Shown here: piece after piece, positions 44,395 to 53,721 of the stretch | Position numbering within the stretch: position 1 is the stretch's first letter | How the letters are laid out: each line of letters begins with the position of its first letter | Assembly: GCF_013407925.2 (NCBI RefSeq) | Contig: NZ_CP060201.1 | Span: forward strand, 6,495,001-6,559,000 | Direction of reading: 5' to 3' | Origin: Pseudomonas protegens | Lineage (GTDB): Bacteria > Pseudomonadota > Gammaproteobacteria > Pseudomonadales > Pseudomonadaceae | Length of the DNA: 64,000 nt | Position numbers and translations under genes: made by a program | The notes under the pieces: generated by a model | Seen by the model: the letters and a program-made list of their open reading frames with translations, nothing else | Database searches by the model: none | Told to the model about the DNA's origin: nothing

Positions 44395-45156
44395 ATGTAC
44401 AAATTGACCGTTGAAAATCTCTACAAGCGTTTTGGTGACAACGAAGTGCTCAAGGGCGTCTCGTTGAAAGCCCGGGCCGGTGACGTGGTGAGCATGATCG
44501 GCGCCAGTGGCTCGGGCAAGAGCACCATGCTGCGCTGCATCAACTTCCTGGAGCGGGCCGATGCCGGGGCGATTGCCCTGGACGGCGAGGCGATTGTCAC
44601 CCGCGATGCCCCAGGCGGCATGCAGGTGGCCAGCCCGGCCCAATTGCAGCGCCTGCGCACGCGCCTGGCCATGGTGTTCCAGCACTTCAACCTGTGGAGC
44701 CACCTGAGCGTGCTGGAGAACATCATGCTCGCGCCCTGTCAGGTGCTGGGCATTGGCCGCAAGGAGGCCGAAGCCAGCGCCCGGGCCTACCTGGACAAGG
44801 TCGGCCTGCCACAGCGCGTCGCCGAGCAGTACCCGGCGTTCCTCTCCGGTGGCCAGCAGCAGCGGGTGGCGATTGCCCGGGCCCTGGCGGTGGAACCGCA
44901 GGTTCTGCTGTTCGACGAACCGACTTCGGCCCTGGACCCGGAGCTGGTGGGGGAGGTGCTCAAGGTGATCCAGGCGCTGGCGGAGGAGGGGCGGACCATG
45001 CTCATGGTCACCCACGAAATGGGCTTTGCTCGGCAGGTGTCGAGTCAGGTGATGTTCTTGCATCAAGGGCGGGTCGAGGAGCAGGGTAGCGCGAGCATCC
45101 TCGATCAGCCGCAGAGTGAACGTTTACAGCAGTTTCTATCCGGCCGTTTGAAGTAA
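44395..45156 (+). CDS. ABC transporter ATP-binding protein, HisP/AotP type
   Basis: A 253-residue ATPase with Walker A in MIGASGSGKSTMLRC, Q-loop in VFQHFNLWSHLSVLENI, signature [15 protein letters not shown], Walker B LLFDEPTSALDPELVG and His switch MVTHEMGF. The start ATG 44395 is preceded by CAGGAGTCCGCG. A 64-bp gap separates it from the permease gene. It powers the importer; the closest family is HisP/AotP/GlnQ. Confidence 0.9.
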   Translation: MYKLTVENLYKRFGDNEVLKGVSLKARAGDVVSMIGASGSGKSTMLRCINFLERADAGAIALDGEAIVTRDAPGGMQVASPAQLQRLRTRLAMVFQHFNLWSHLSVLENIMLAPCQVLGIGRKEAEASARAYLDKVGLPQRVAEQYPAFLSGGQQQRVAIARALAVEPQVLLFDEPTSALDPELVGEVLKVIQALAEEGRTMLMVTHEMGFARQVSSQVMFLHQGRVEEQGSASILDQPQSERLQQFLSGRLK

Positions 45157-45168
45157 AGGAAGGCATCC

Positions 45169-45648
45169 ATGGCGGACATCCGCGACTTGTCGATCGTGCT
45201 TGATCGAATCGACCAGGCGATCATCGAGGTTCTGCGCCACGAAGGGCGCATCACCTACCAGAAACTCTCCGAGCGCGTGCACCTGACGCCCAGGCCGTGC
45301 CTGGAACGGGTGCGCAAGCTGGAGCAGCTCGGGGTCATCCGTGGCTACGGAGCGATCCTCGATGAAAAGAAACTCACCCCGGGCTTGTCGCTGCTGGTGC
45401 TGGTGGCGCTGTCCAACCAGAGCGGGCGCGCGGCGCAGAAAGCCTTCGAAGCCAAGGTCCGCGCCTGTCCCCAGGTCCTGGAGTGCCGGCTGATCAGCGG
45501 CGCCTTCGACTACAGCCTGCGCATGCGCTGCCGCGACATGGAGCACTACCGGGTGCTGACCGAAGTCTGGTTCGACGACCCGGACCTGCACATCGACAAA
45601 CTGGTCAGCCACCCCGAGCTGGCCATGGTCAAGACCGGCATGGAATAA
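45169..45648 (+). CDS. Lrp/AsnC-family transcriptional regulator
   Basis: A 159-residue Lrp/AsnC protein with an N-terminal helix-turn-helix (LDRIDQAIIEVLRHEGRITY, KLSERVHLTPRPCLERVRKLE) and a C-terminal RAM ligand-binding domain (LSNQSGRAAQKAFEAKV; CRLISGAFDYSLRMRCRD). It follows the ATPase gene by 12 bp and probably responds to the transported amino acid and controls this cluster. AAAGGAAGGCATCC lies before the ATG. Confidence 0.86.
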   Translation: MADIRDLSIVLDRIDQAIIEVLRHEGRITYQKLSERVHLTPRPCLERVRKLEQLGVIRGYGAILDEKKLTPGLSLLVLVALSNQSGRAAQKAFEAKVRACPQVLECRLISGAFDYSLRMRCRDMEHYRVLTEVWFDDPDLHIDKLVSHPELAMVKTGME

Positions 45649-45665
45649 CCCCCGTACCGCCCTGC

Positions 45666-45688
45666 GTAGGAGCCGGCTTGCCGGCGAA
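45666..45688. repeat. Single REP element
   Basis: A lone REP copy beginning GTAGGAGCCGGCTTGCCGGC at 45666, just downstream of the Lrp gene. Its inverted partner is not seen. Confidence 0.75.
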
Positions 45689-45861
45689 CAGGCCCGCAAG
45701 ACGGAGCGGGCAGCAGGTCGATGGGTTGCGGGGCGCGAAATCGGCTGGGGCCGCCTGCGCTTTCAGCCATTTCCGGCTGCGCAAAGCCGTCGATCAGCCG
45801 GGTTTTGCCCCGGCAAAAAATCACAATGAGGCCCTCTGAAACCTCTTTGATTGCGTGCCCC

Positions 45862-46800
45862 ATGCAGACCACCCACAGCCTTTTGATGATTCGTCCCACG
45901 CGCTTTTCCTTCAACCAGGACACCGCCGGTAACAACAGCTTCCAGCGTCCGCCCGGCATCGCCGAAGACGTGCAGGCCAAGGCCCTGGAGGAATTCGATG
46001 GCTACGTCGCGGCCTTGCGCGAGCAGGGGGTCAGGGTGCTGGTCCACGAGGACGGCGCCGCGCCCCACACCCCGGATTCGATCTTTCCCAACAACTGCTG
46101 GAGCAGCCACGCCGACGGCACGCTGGTGCTGTACCCGATGCAGGGCCGCAACCGCCGCCTGGAACGCTTCAAGGGCGTGCTGGCCCACCTGCACGAGCAA
46201 TATGAGGTGGCCCGCACCCTCGACCTGACGCCGCTGGAGCACAAGGACATGTTCCTCGAAGGCACCGGCAGCATGGTCCTGGATCGCCAGCAGCGGATCT
46301 GCTACGCCGGCTATTCGAGCCGTACCCATCACCAGGCCCTGGTGCAGTGGGGCGAGCAGTTGGGCTATGAGCTCTGTGCTTTCCACGCCCGGGACCGCCA
46401 GGGCGTGCCGATCTATCACACCAACGTGATGATGAGCGTCGGCAGCCAGTTGGCCCTGGCCTGCCTGCTGGCCCTGGACGATGGCGGCGAGCGCGCGGCC
46501 TTGCGCCAGCGCCTGGAAAGCAGCGGCAAACAGCTGCTGCCCTTGACCTGGGCCCAGCTCGAATCCTTCGCCGGCAATATGCTCGAAGTGCAGAACAGCG
46601 CCGGCGAGCCGCTGCTGGTGATGTCCCGCAGTGCCTGGCGCTCCCTGGACGCCGAGCAACGCCGCTTGATCGAGCGCCATGTGCAGCCCCTGCCGGTGAA
46701 CATCGACACCATCGAACGCATCGGCGGCGGCAGCGCCCGCTGCATGCTGGCGGAAATCTACCTGCCCGAACGTCAACCTCGACTGGAGCTCTCGCAATGA
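45862..46800 (+). CDS. ctlX: Citrulline hydrolase/arginine deiminase-related protein (CtlX type)
   Basis: A 312-residue protein of the guanidino-group hydrolase superfamily, of the type named citrulline utilisation hydrolase CtlX. The conserved active-site parts are PNNCWSSHADGT, HKDMFLEGTGSMVLD, the His in VPIYHTNVMMSVGS, and the nucleophilic Cys near the end in GGSARCMLAEIYLP. It probably hydrolyses citrulline to ornithine, CO2 and ammonia. The start is ATG 45862; the upstream hairpin GCCGGG/CCCGGC (45797-45814) sits in the promoter zone. Its stop overlaps the arginine N-succinyltransferase start by 4 nt. Confidence 0.78.
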   Translation: MQTTHSLLMIRPTRFSFNQDTAGNNSFQRPPGIAEDVQAKALEEFDGYVAALREQGVRVLVHEDGAAPHTPDSIFPNNCWSSHADGTLVLYPMQGRNRRLERFKGVLAHLHEQYEVARTLDLTPLEHKDMFLEGTGSMVLDRQQRICYAGYSSRTHHQALVQWGEQLGYELCAFHARDRQGVPIYHTNVMMSVGSQLALACLLALDDGGERAALRQRLESSGKQLLPLTWAQLESFAGNMLEVQNSAGEPLLVMSRSAWRSLDAEQRRLIERHVQPLPVNIDTIERIGGGSARCMLAEIYLPERQPRLELSQ

Positions 46801-47831
46801 TCGTCCGTCCCGCCACCCAAGCCGACTTGCCGGCGCTGCTGGCCCTGGCCCACAGCGCCGGTGCCGGCCTGACCACCTTGCCGGCCGACGCCGGGCGCTT
46901 GCGCTCGCGCCTGCAATGGGCCGAGCGGACCTTCGCCGGGCAGGCCTCCCGGGCCGACGCCGACTACCTGTTCGTGCTGGAAAGCGCGCAGGGCGAGGCG
47001 GTGGGCATCTGTGCCCTGGCCGGCGCCGTGGGCCTGCGCGAGCCCTGGTACAACTACCGCCTGGGGCTGTTTGTCGCCGCCTCCAAGACCCTGGGCATCA
47101 ACCAGCAACTGCCGACCCTGTTCCTCGGCAACGACATGACCGGCCAGTCGGAGCTGTGCTCGCTGTTCCTGCATGCCGATCACCGCCAGGGCCTCAATGG
47201 CCGGCTGCTGTCCAAGGCGCGTTTCCTGTTCCTGGCCGAGTTTCGCGAGCATTTCGGCGACAAGGTGATCGCCGAGATGCGCGGCTATTCCGACGAGCAC
47301 GGCGTGTCGCCGTTCTGGGAGGGGCTGGGGCGGCACTTCTTCAAGATGGATTTCGCCGAGGCCGACTATCTCACCGGCCTTGGCAACAAGACCTTCATCG
47401 CCGAGCTGATGCCCAAGTTCCCGCTGCCCACCTGCCTGCTGCCGGCAGCGGCCCGCGCGGTGATCGGCCGCGTGCACCCCAATACCGAACCGGCCCTGGG
47501 CATGCTCAAGGCCGAAGGGTTCGCCTTCAAGGACTACATCGACATCTTCGATGGCGGGCCCTTGATCGAATGCGCCACCGGCGAGATCCGCGCGGTACGC
47601 GACAGCCAGGTGCTGCAGCTGAGCATCGGCACGCCGGGGGAACAGGCCGAGCCCTACCTGATTCACAACCGCCAGTTCGCCGACTGCCGGATCAGCGCGG
47701 CGCCGGCGCGGGTGGCGGCCGGCACCCTGATTGTCAGCGCCGAGAGCGCCAAGGCTCTGGGGCTTGCGTCCGGGGCCTCAGTGCGGGCGGTGAGCCTGGC
47801 GCTGCCGGTGCGGCAAATGTCCGCGGCCTAG
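46797..47831 (+). CDS. astA: Arginine N-succinyltransferase
   Basis: A 344-residue protein of the AstA/AruF-AruG family, which succinylates arginine (or ornithine) to start the arginine succinyltransferase (AST) pathway. Typical stretches are ALAHSAGAGLTTLPAD, NNQQ-type LGINQQLPTLFLGNDMTG, LFLHADHRQGLNGRLLSKARF and AEMRGYSDEHGVSPFWEGLG, GKH-like FFKMDFAEADYLTG. It is translationally coupled to the CtlX-type gene, and no other AST-pathway gene lies nearby, so it is an isolated copy. It may prefer ornithine from citrulline. A terminator follows. Confidence 0.84.
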   Translation: MIVRPATQADLPALLALAHSAGAGLTTLPADAGRLRSRLQWAERTFAGQASRADADYLFVLESAQGEAVGICALAGAVGLREPWYNYRLGLFVAASKTLGINQQLPTLFLGNDMTGQSELCSLFLHADHRQGLNGRLLSKARFLFLAEFREHFGDKVIAEMRGYSDEHGVSPFWEGLGRHFFKMDFAEADYLTGLGNKTFIAELMPKFPLPTCLLPAAARAVIGRVHPNTEPALGMLKAEGFAFKDYIDIFDGGPLIECATGEIRAVRDSQVLQLSIGTPGEQAEPYLIHNRQFADCRISAAPARVAAGTLIVSAESAKALGLASGASVRAVSLALPVRQMSAA

Positions 47832-47844
47832 CAGCGCGGGATAG

Positions 47845-47876
47845 CGAGCGCCGCTACAATGGCGCTCGAATTTTTT
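47845..47876 (+). terminator. Rho-independent terminator after astA
   Basis: CGAGCGCC (47845-47852), 8-nt loop GCTACAAT, GGCGCTCG (47861-47868), then AATTTTTT. It ends the ctlX-astA transcript. The loop contains TACAAT, which could also serve as a -10 element for the following LysR gene. Confidence 0.85.
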
Positions 47877-47890
47877 GCCGGCGAGGCACC

Positions 47891-48754
47891 ATGGACATCG
47901 ATCTGGCGCGCACCTTCCTGGAAATCGTCCGTAGCGGCAGCCTGATCGCCGCGGCCGAGCGCCTGCACCTGACCCAGACCGCCATCAGCGCCCGGGTGCA
48001 GAACCTGGAAGGCCAGCTCAACTGCAAGCTGCTGGTGCGCAACCGCGCCGGCGCCCGGCCCACCGCCGACGGCGAGGCCTTCATCGCTTACGCCAACCAG
48101 CTGGTGCAGACCTGGGAGGCGGCCCAGCGCGACCTGCCGCTGCTCGACGGCTACCGCAACGTGTTGCACATCGGCGGCGAGCCGAGCCTGTGCAACCCGC
48201 TGATGCTCAGTTGGGTGCAGCGCCTGCGCCAGGCGTTGCCCAACCATGCCCTGCGCACCCAGATCGGCGAAGGCGCCAGCTTGCAGCGGCAACTGGAGCT
48301 GGGGGTGCTGGATGCGGCGCTGGTGTTCCAGCCGCTGTATTCCCCGGGCTTGCAGGTGGAGCAATTGCTGGAGGAAAAACTGATCCAGGTGCGCCTGGCG
48401 GGGCGGCCGGAGCCCTATGTCTACATCGATTGGGGCGAGGATTTCCGGCGCCAGCATGACGCCGCCTTGCCGGAGCAGGCCAGGGCCGCAGTGGGCTTCA
48501 ACCTCGGGCCATTGGCCCTGCAGTTCATCCTCGACGCCGGCGGCAGCGGCTATTTTCGCACCCGGGTGGTGCAGAGCTACCTGGACAGCGGCGTGCTGGA
48601 ACGGGTGGAAAAGGCCCCGGAATTCAACTTTCCCACCTACCTGCTGTATGCCCGGGAGCGCGACTCGGCAGAGCTGCAGCAGGCTTTTGCGGTATTGCGC
48701 GAGCTGATCGAACAAGACCACGACTGGTCCCAGCGCTGGTCACCGATGATCTGA
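47891..48754 (+). CDS. LysR-family transcriptional regulator
   Basis: A 287-residue LysR protein with an N-terminal winged helix-turn-helix (MDIDLARTFLEIVRSGSLI, AAERLHLTQTAISARVQNLE) and a LysR substrate-binding domain from about residue 90 (HIGGEPSLCNPLMLSWVQRL). It lies just after the terminator of the arginine genes on the same strand, so a role in that cluster is possible but not shown. Target is unknown. Confidence 0.82.
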   Translation: MDIDLARTFLEIVRSGSLIAAAERLHLTQTAISARVQNLEGQLNCKLLVRNRAGARPTADGEAFIAYANQLVQTWEAAQRDLPLLDGYRNVLHIGGEPSLCNPLMLSWVQRLRQALPNHALRTQIGEGASLQRQLELGVLDAALVFQPLYSPGLQVEQLLEEKLIQVRLAGRPEPYVYIDWGEDFRRQHDAALPEQARAAVGFNLGPLALQFILDAGGSGYFRTRVVQSYLDSGVLERVEKAPEFNFPTYLLYARERDSAELQQAFAVLRELIEQDHDWSQRWSPMI

Positions 48755-48814
48755 ACTCCGGCGCCCCTTGCGGGCGAATGGGCCCGCCAATCAGGCAACG
48801 CTCCTGAGGACGCC

Positions 48815-48837
48815 TTCGCTGGCAAGCCAGCTCCTAC
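48815..48837. repeat. REP element
   Basis: TTCGCTGGCAAGCCAGCTCC from 48815, the inverted-orientation REP; a very decayed partner with CTTGCGGGCGAATGGGCCCG lies about 40 bp upstream. Confidence 0.7.
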
Positions 48838-48861
48838 GAAGGGGGATGGGCGGCTGGGGCG

Positions 48862-49566
48862 TCACGGACGTGAGGACAGGACCTGGCCGATGCTGCGGCG
48901 GCGGGCGTGGACTTGGCTGGCGTGGATCAGCTGTTCGAGGTCTTCGGGGGTGACGTCGAAAAATTCCTCCATCTCGGCCAGGGCCTGCTTCAGGTCGTCG
49001 GCGGTGATCGCCAGGCTGTCGCTCGGGGTGGGCGATGGCAGGATCGCCGGGGCATCGCCGGGCCCCTTGGGGTAACGGATCCGCGTCAGGTTGTTGTAGA
49101 CCAGGGCGCTGCCCAGGAGACTGGCGGCCGCCAGCATCACCGGGCCCAGCTCCCGCCAGTCCAGCGCCACGCTGGCCGGATCGGCCAGCACCAGGGTCAG
49201 GGCCAGGGCGCCGGCCGGCGGATGCAGGCAACGCAACCAGCACATCAGCACCAGGGCCATGCCCGCCGCCAGGCAGGCGCTGCCCAGGCTGCGCCCCAGC
49301 ACATGGGCCACCAGCAAGGCCACGACCGCGGCGCACAGGTAACCGCCCAGGATCGACCAGGGCTGGGCCAGGGCTCCGGAAGACACGGCAAACAGCAGCA
49401 CCGCCGAGGCCCCCAGCGGACCGATCAGGTGCAGCGCCACCGGCATGCCGAACACCTGGGCGCAGAGCCAGACGCTGAACAGGGTGCCCAGGGCCATGCC
49501 GATGGCGGCGCGGCTCCATTCCAGGGGGCGGGTATTGATGGCGGCGGGTTTCCAGCGGGCAAGCAT
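48862..49566 (-). CDS. HPP-family membrane protein
   Basis: A 234-residue protein with four to five transmembrane segments in the first 160 residues and the HPP motif in CLHPPAGALALTLVLAD. The C-terminal third (about 165-234) is soluble and rich in Glu/Asp (DDLKQALAEMEEFFDVTPEDLEQL), ending in a basic stretch. HPP proteins have been linked to nitrite/anion transport in plastids and cyanobacteria, but the bacterial role is unclear. It is monocistronic. Confidence 0.78.
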   Translation of the reverse strand: MLARWKPAAINTRPLEWSRAAIGMALGTLFSVWLCAQVFGMPVALHLIGPLGASAVLLFAVSSGALAQPWSILGGYLCAAVVALLVAHVLGRSLGSACLAAGMALVLMCWLRCLHPPAGALALTLVLADPASVALDWRELGPVMLAAASLLGSALVYNNLTRIRYPKGPGDAPAILPSPTPSDSLAITADDLKQALAEMEEFFDVTPEDLEQLIHASQVHARRRSIGQVLSSRP

Positions 49567-49762
49567 CGGCTACGGGGTCCATGGCTAAACGACGGGCAAA
49601 AAGAAGGGCTTGTCTGGATCACCAGAAAGCCCTTGAACGTTCCAACATTTGGGGGAGGAACGGGCACAGTGTGCCGAGCCTTCATGCAGCTGACAAATTC
49701 ATAATAATGCTGGTTTAGTGCATTTATTTTGCTGTTAAGCGCCGGTAGGAGCCGCCAGGGTT

Positions 49763-50278
49763 CTACAAGGTCAGGCGCATGGCGCAGCGGCGGGCGGCGG
49801 GCAGGCCGTGTTGGGTTTCATCGGCCAGGACCTGACGCAGGCGCGGGCTCAGTTGGGCCGGCTGCAGGGTGACAAAGCCCTGGCGCTGGTAGAAAGGTTC
49901 GTTCCAGGGCAGTTCGCGGAAGGTGCTCAGGGTCAGGGCCGTGAGCTGCTGCTCCAGGGCGAACTCGCGTGCCGCCTGCAACAGGCGCTTGCCAATGCCT
50001 TGGCCCTGGTGGCCAGTGGCAACCGAGATTTCCCACACATGCAGCTCGCGGTCGCAGATTTGCGCGTTGAGAAAGGCGCAGCGGGTGCCGTCGGCGGTCA
50101 GCGCCACCCACACCGGGTGCCGGCGGATGTTGTCGCGCTGGCTCTGGGCATCGGCGACTTCGGCGTCGGCCAGCCAGGCCAGTTGCGGATCGCTGCGAAA
50201 GAGTTCGGCAGCCGAGGTTTCAATGGCGGAGAGGAAGGTGGCGTCGGCCACCCGCGCCCGGCGGATCTGAATGGTCAT
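49763..50278 (-). CDS. GNAT-family N-acetyltransferase
   Basis: A 171-residue GNAT with the acetyl-CoA motif ATGHQGQGIGKRLLQAA (about 95-110) and FYQRQGFVTLQP. N-terminal IRRARVADATFLSAIETSA is typical. The substrate is unknown. It stands alone, 42 bp upstream of the last arn-operon gene on the same strand and could be read through from it. Confidence 0.8.
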   Translation of the reverse strand: MTIQIRRARVADATFLSAIETSAAELFRSDPQLAWLADAEVADAQSQRDNIRRHPVWVALTADGTRCAFLNAQICDRELHVWEISVATGHQGQGIGKRLLQAAREFALEQQLTALTLSTFRELPWNEPFYQRQGFVTLQPAQLSPRLRQVLADETQHGLPAARRCAMRLTL

Positions 50279-50320
50279 GGGCGCGAGTGTAAGGAGCCAA
50301 CAGGGGGCTGCGCAACGCTT

Positions 50321-51946
50321 TCAGGGCTGCGCGGCGGCGCTCTTGGGCAGGTGCAGCAAGACGAAGTCGTTCTTGTCGAAACGCCCGCTCAGCACCGGAG
50401 TCAGCCCGGCCAGGGGCGTGCCCTGCAGGCTGGCCAGGTCGCCCTGATCAAGGATCACCCAGGCCGGGCCGGGGATCAGGGCCAGGGCGTCCGGGGTTTC
50501 GCTGAACTGCGGCTGCAGGTCACGGTCCAGGTTGACCATGAACTTGATCGCCTTGGCGTCCTTGCCCATGCGGTGCAGGATCACCGGTGCCGGGTCGGCC
50601 TCGATCAGTTGCATGGCGCCGTGGCTGAAGGTGCGCGTGTCATAGAGACGGTGCTCGACCGGCTCGAAGACCCCGATGTAGCAGGCCCAGACCGCCAGCA
50701 CCGCGCTGTAGGCCAGGCCCACGGCGCGCCACTGGCGCTTGAACAAGAGCCCCAGGGACAGCAGCTGCAGCAGCCCAAGGATCAGCAGCATCGGCGTCAG
50801 CGAATCGAGCTGCTCGGGGAATTTGCGCCGCAGCACCAGCAAGCCGACGATCAGCAGCCCGGGCAGCAGCAGCCAGATGCCCTGGATCAGCACCCGCAGC
50901 CAGCCCATGACGCGCCCGCGAACGGCGTGGAACGGATAGGCCGCGATGATCGCCGCCATGGGCAGCATCGGCAGCAGGTAGCGGGCCTTTTTCGCCTGGG
51001 GAATCGACAGGCCGATCATCACGATCAGCCCGGCGGCGGTGCACAGGCGCAGCAGTTTCAGCGCCGGGCCCTGGTCCGCGGGGCGACTGAGCAGCACCGC
51101 GACCCAGGCGAGGATCGCCAGGGGATAGGCCAGGGCGTAGTTGCCCAGGGAACTGGTGAAGTAATAGAAGACGTCGCTGGAGCCTTCGCTGCCGTCCATG
51201 CGTCCCATGAATTGCATGCGGATCACATCGTCGACGAAGGCCTGGCCACCGCTGAGCTTGGCCAGCCACAGCAGCAGGCCGACGCAGGCCACCAACAGCA
51301 ACAGCGCGCTGAAACCGACGCTGAACAAGCGGCGCCATTGACCGCCCAGCAGGTAATAGCTGCACAGCATGCCGGTGGGGATCACCAGGCCGATGGGCCC
51401 GCGAATGGCAAAGCCCAGCACCAGCAGCAGGAAGATCCAGCCCAGGTGCCGGCGGGCGCCGAAGTGGTCATGGGCATAGCCCAGGTAGAACACCGCCAGG
51501 GACACCGCGGCGAGCATCTGGTCCAGGGACACGGCGCGGGTTTCGCTGATGAAGGTGTTGCTGAGCAACAACAGGGCGACGCTGAGCAGGGCCCAGGTCC
51601 GGGAATAGGGCGCCAACAGGCGATAGATCAGACTGACGATCACGGCCGAGGCGATGGCCGTGGGCAGCCAGGCGGTAAAACTGCTGACCTGCCCGGAAGG
51701 CAGTGAGAACAGCCAGACCAGCAAAGTCGATGCGCTGGAATAGTCGGCATAGGGCTGGCCATAGGTGGTGGGGAAGAACCCCGGCCCATGGCGCAGCATT
51801 TCCTTGGCAAACAGCACGAAGCGCGAATCGAAGCCAATGGCCGAATCGTGGCCGGTGCCGGTGCAGAACAGCAGCAAGGCCAGCAGCCCCAGCCCCAACG
51901 ATTGCCAGAAAAGTGTGTTCGAAGGGGAGCTGGAGTGCGGGTTCAT
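50321..51946 (-). CDS. ArnT-like GT-C glycosyltransferase (second copy)
   Basis: A 541-residue integral membrane protein with about 11-13 transmembrane helices, of the ArnT/PMT (GT39/GT83) type. The N-terminal loop GHDSAIGFDSRFVLFAKEML matches the acidic catalytic loop region, and ARYLLPM-like KARYLLPMLPMAAIIA is the re-entrant motif. It starts directly after the ugd stop (no spacer), in the arn operon, but it is far from arnT (54059). It probably transfers Ara4N or another sugar from undecaprenyl phosphate to a different acceptor. Function is inferred. Confidence 0.72.
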   Translation of the reverse strand: MNPHSSSPSNTLFWQSLGLGLLALLLFCTGTGHDSAIGFDSRFVLFAKEMLRHGPGFFPTTYGQPYADYSSASTLLVWLFSLPSGQVSSFTAWLPTAIASAVIVSLIYRLLAPYSRTWALLSVALLLLSNTFISETRAVSLDQMLAAVSLAVFYLGYAHDHFGARRHLGWIFLLLVLGFAIRGPIGLVIPTGMLCSYYLLGGQWRRLFSVGFSALLLLVACVGLLLWLAKLSGGQAFVDDVIRMQFMGRMDGSEGSSDVFYYFTSSLGNYALAYPLAILAWVAVLLSRPADQGPALKLLRLCTAAGLIVMIGLSIPQAKKARYLLPMLPMAAIIAAYPFHAVRGRVMGWLRVLIQGIWLLLPGLLIVGLLVLRRKFPEQLDSLTPMLLILGLLQLLSLGLLFKRQWRAVGLAYSAVLAVWACYIGVFEPVEHRLYDTRTFSHGAMQLIEADPAPVILHRMGKDAKAIKFMVNLDRDLQPQFSETPDALALIPGPAWVILDQGDLASLQGTPLAGLTPVLSGRFDKNDFVLLHLPKSAAAQP

Positions 51947-53311
51947 TCAAGCCTCGGTGGACCACTGCTGGTGAGGAATCGGCAGGTTGCGCGATTCACC
52001 GCGGCCGATCGGGAAGTAGGTGAAGCCATTGCGCGCCAGGCGCTCGGCGTCGTACAGGTTGCGACCGTCGAAGATCACCGGCGCCTTGAGGCGCTGTTGG
52101 ATCAGGTCGAAATCCGGTGCCTTGAACTGCTGCCATTCGGTGCAGATGATCAGCGCGTCGGCGCCGGTGAGCACCGATTCCGGCGTGCCCATGAGCATCA
52201 GGCGCGATTCGTCCGGGTACAGACGCTGGGTTTCCTGCATGGCTTCCGGGTCGTAGGCGCGCACCTCGGCGCCGGCGGCGAACAGCGCATCGAGCAGCAC
52301 TCGGCTCGGGGCGTCGCGCATGTCGTCGGTGTTGGGCTTGAACGCCAGGCCCCACAAGGCAAAGGTCTTGCCCTTCAGGTCGCCCTTGTAGAACGCCTTG
52401 ATGCGCTCGAACAGCTTGTGCTTCTGGCGTTCGTTGATGGCTTCCACCGCTTGCAAAAGGTCGCTGGAGCAATGGGCTTCCTGGGCACTGTGGATCAGCG
52501 CGCGCATGTCCTTGGGGAAGCACGAACCGCCGTAGCCGCAGCCCGGGTAGATGAAGTGGTAGCCGATGCGGGTATCGGCGCCGATCCCCAGGCGCACCGA
52601 TTCGATGTCGGCGCCCAGGTGCTCGGCCAGCTCGGCGATCTGGTTGATGAAGCTGATCTTGGTCGCCAGCATGCAGTTGGCGGCGTACTTGGTCAGCTCG
52701 GCGCTGCGCAGGTCCATGAACATGATGCGATCATGGTTGCGGTTGAACGGCGCATACAGGTCGCGCATCACGTCGCGCACTTCTTCGCGCTCGCAACCGA
52801 TGATGATCCGGTCCGGACGGCGGCAGTCGGTTACCGCCGAGCCTTCCTTGAGGAATTCCGGGTTGGAGACGATATCGAATTGCAGCGGGCGGCCATTCAG
52901 GACCTTTTCGATGTGCGCTTTCAAGGTGTCGCCGGTGCCCACCGGCACGGTGGATTTTTCCACCAGGATCACCGGTTGCTCACGGTGGCGTGCCACCGCA
53001 TCGCCCACCGACAGCACGTAGCGCAGGTCCGCCGAGCCGTCTTCGCTGGACGGCGTGCCCACGGCGATGAACAGCACCTGGCCGTGTTGCACCGCGAGTT
53101 TTTCGTCGCTGGTGAAGTGCAGGCGCTTGGCTTCGAGGTTTTCCTTGACCAGGCTGGCCAGCCCGGGCTCGAAGATGCTCACGTGTCCTTGTTGCAGCTG
53201 CTTGACCTTTTGCTCGTCGATGTCCATGCAGATGACATCGTGGCCGACTTCAGCCAATACGGCGGCTTGTACGAGGCCGACGTAACCACTTCCAAATACA
53301 CTGATTTTCAT
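51947..53311 (-). CDS. ugd: UDP-glucose 6-dehydrogenase (arn operon copy)
   Basis: A 454-residue UDP-glucose dehydrogenase with NAD loop [41 protein letters not shown] and the active-site Cys in [16 protein letters not shown]. It makes UDP-glucuronate, the precursor that ArnA decarboxylates for Ara4N. It is the second UDP-glucose dehydrogenase in the window; the other is in the exopolysaccharide operon. The stop abuts the start of the GT-C gene, and its ATG overlaps the arnF stop by 4 nt. Confidence 0.9.
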   Translation of the reverse strand: MKISVFGSGYVGLVQAAVLAEVGHDVICMDIDEQKVKQLQQGHVSIFEPGLASLVKENLEAKRLHFTSDEKLAVQHGQVLFIAVGTPSSEDGSADLRYVLSVGDAVARHREQPVILVEKSTVPVGTGDTLKAHIEKVLNGRPLQFDIVSNPEFLKEGSAVTDCRRPDRIIIGCEREEVRDVMRDLYAPFNRNHDRIMFMDLRSAELTKYAANCMLATKISFINQIAELAEHLGADIESVRLGIGADTRIGYHFIYPGCGYGGSCFPKDMRALIHSAQEAHCSSDLLQAVEAINERQKHKLFERIKAFYKGDLKGKTFALWGLAFKPNTDDMRDAPSRVLLDALFAAGAEVRAYDPEAMQETQRLYPDESRLMLMGTPESVLTGADALIICTEWQQFKAPDFDLIQQRLKAPVIFDGRNLYDAERLARNGFTYFPIGRGESRNLPIPHQQWSTEA

Positions 53312-53721
53312 GGGGTATTCCTGGGACTTGTCGCGGGTGCAGATCGAGAGTTGATGGTGATGACCCCAAGGATGACCAAGGCCACCCCGAGGCTTTTGGA
53401 AAGCGTGAACGGTTCGTTGAACAGCGGCAGGCTGGCGGCCAGCAGGTAGACCAGGGCGTAGCTGATGCTGAGCAGCGAATAGGCCCGGCCCAGGGGCAGG
53501 TCGCGCAGCGCCAAAAGCCAGCAGAGCATCGACAGCGCGTAGGCGCCGATGGCCGCGATCACCAGTGCCAGGGCGGCCAGGTCGATGCTGCCGGCGCTCA
53601 GGGCCGACAGCCACTGATCCGGGGCGGGCAGGCGGGTCATGCTCCAGCGCATGCCCAGCTGGGCGCCGCTGACCAGGGCCACGCTGCCCAGGGCGAAGGC
53701 AAAGCCCTTGACCCGGCTCAT
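53308..53721 (-). CDS. arnF: ArnF, undecaprenyl-phosphate-Ara4N flippase subunit
   Basis: A 137-residue four-helix EamA/SMR-type membrane protein in the arn operon after arnE, with [23 protein letters not shown] and [13 protein letters not shown] as usual features of ArnF. With ArnE it moves undecaprenyl-phosphate-Ara4N across the inner membrane. Both ends overlap neighbours by 4 nt. Confidence 0.85.
   Translation of the reverse strand: MSRVKGFAFALGSVALVSGAQLGMRWSMTRLPAPDQWLSALSAGSIDLAALALVIAAIGAYALSMLCWLLALRDLPLGRAYSLLSISYALVYLLAASLPLFNEPFTLSKSLGVALVILGVITINSRSAPATSPRNTP

Noticed and set aside
45797..45814. Rho-independent terminator before ctlX
   Set aside because: GCCGGG/CCCGGC is followed by an A-run on the plus strand and preceded by T on the minus strand, so the U-tract is on the wrong side for either direction.
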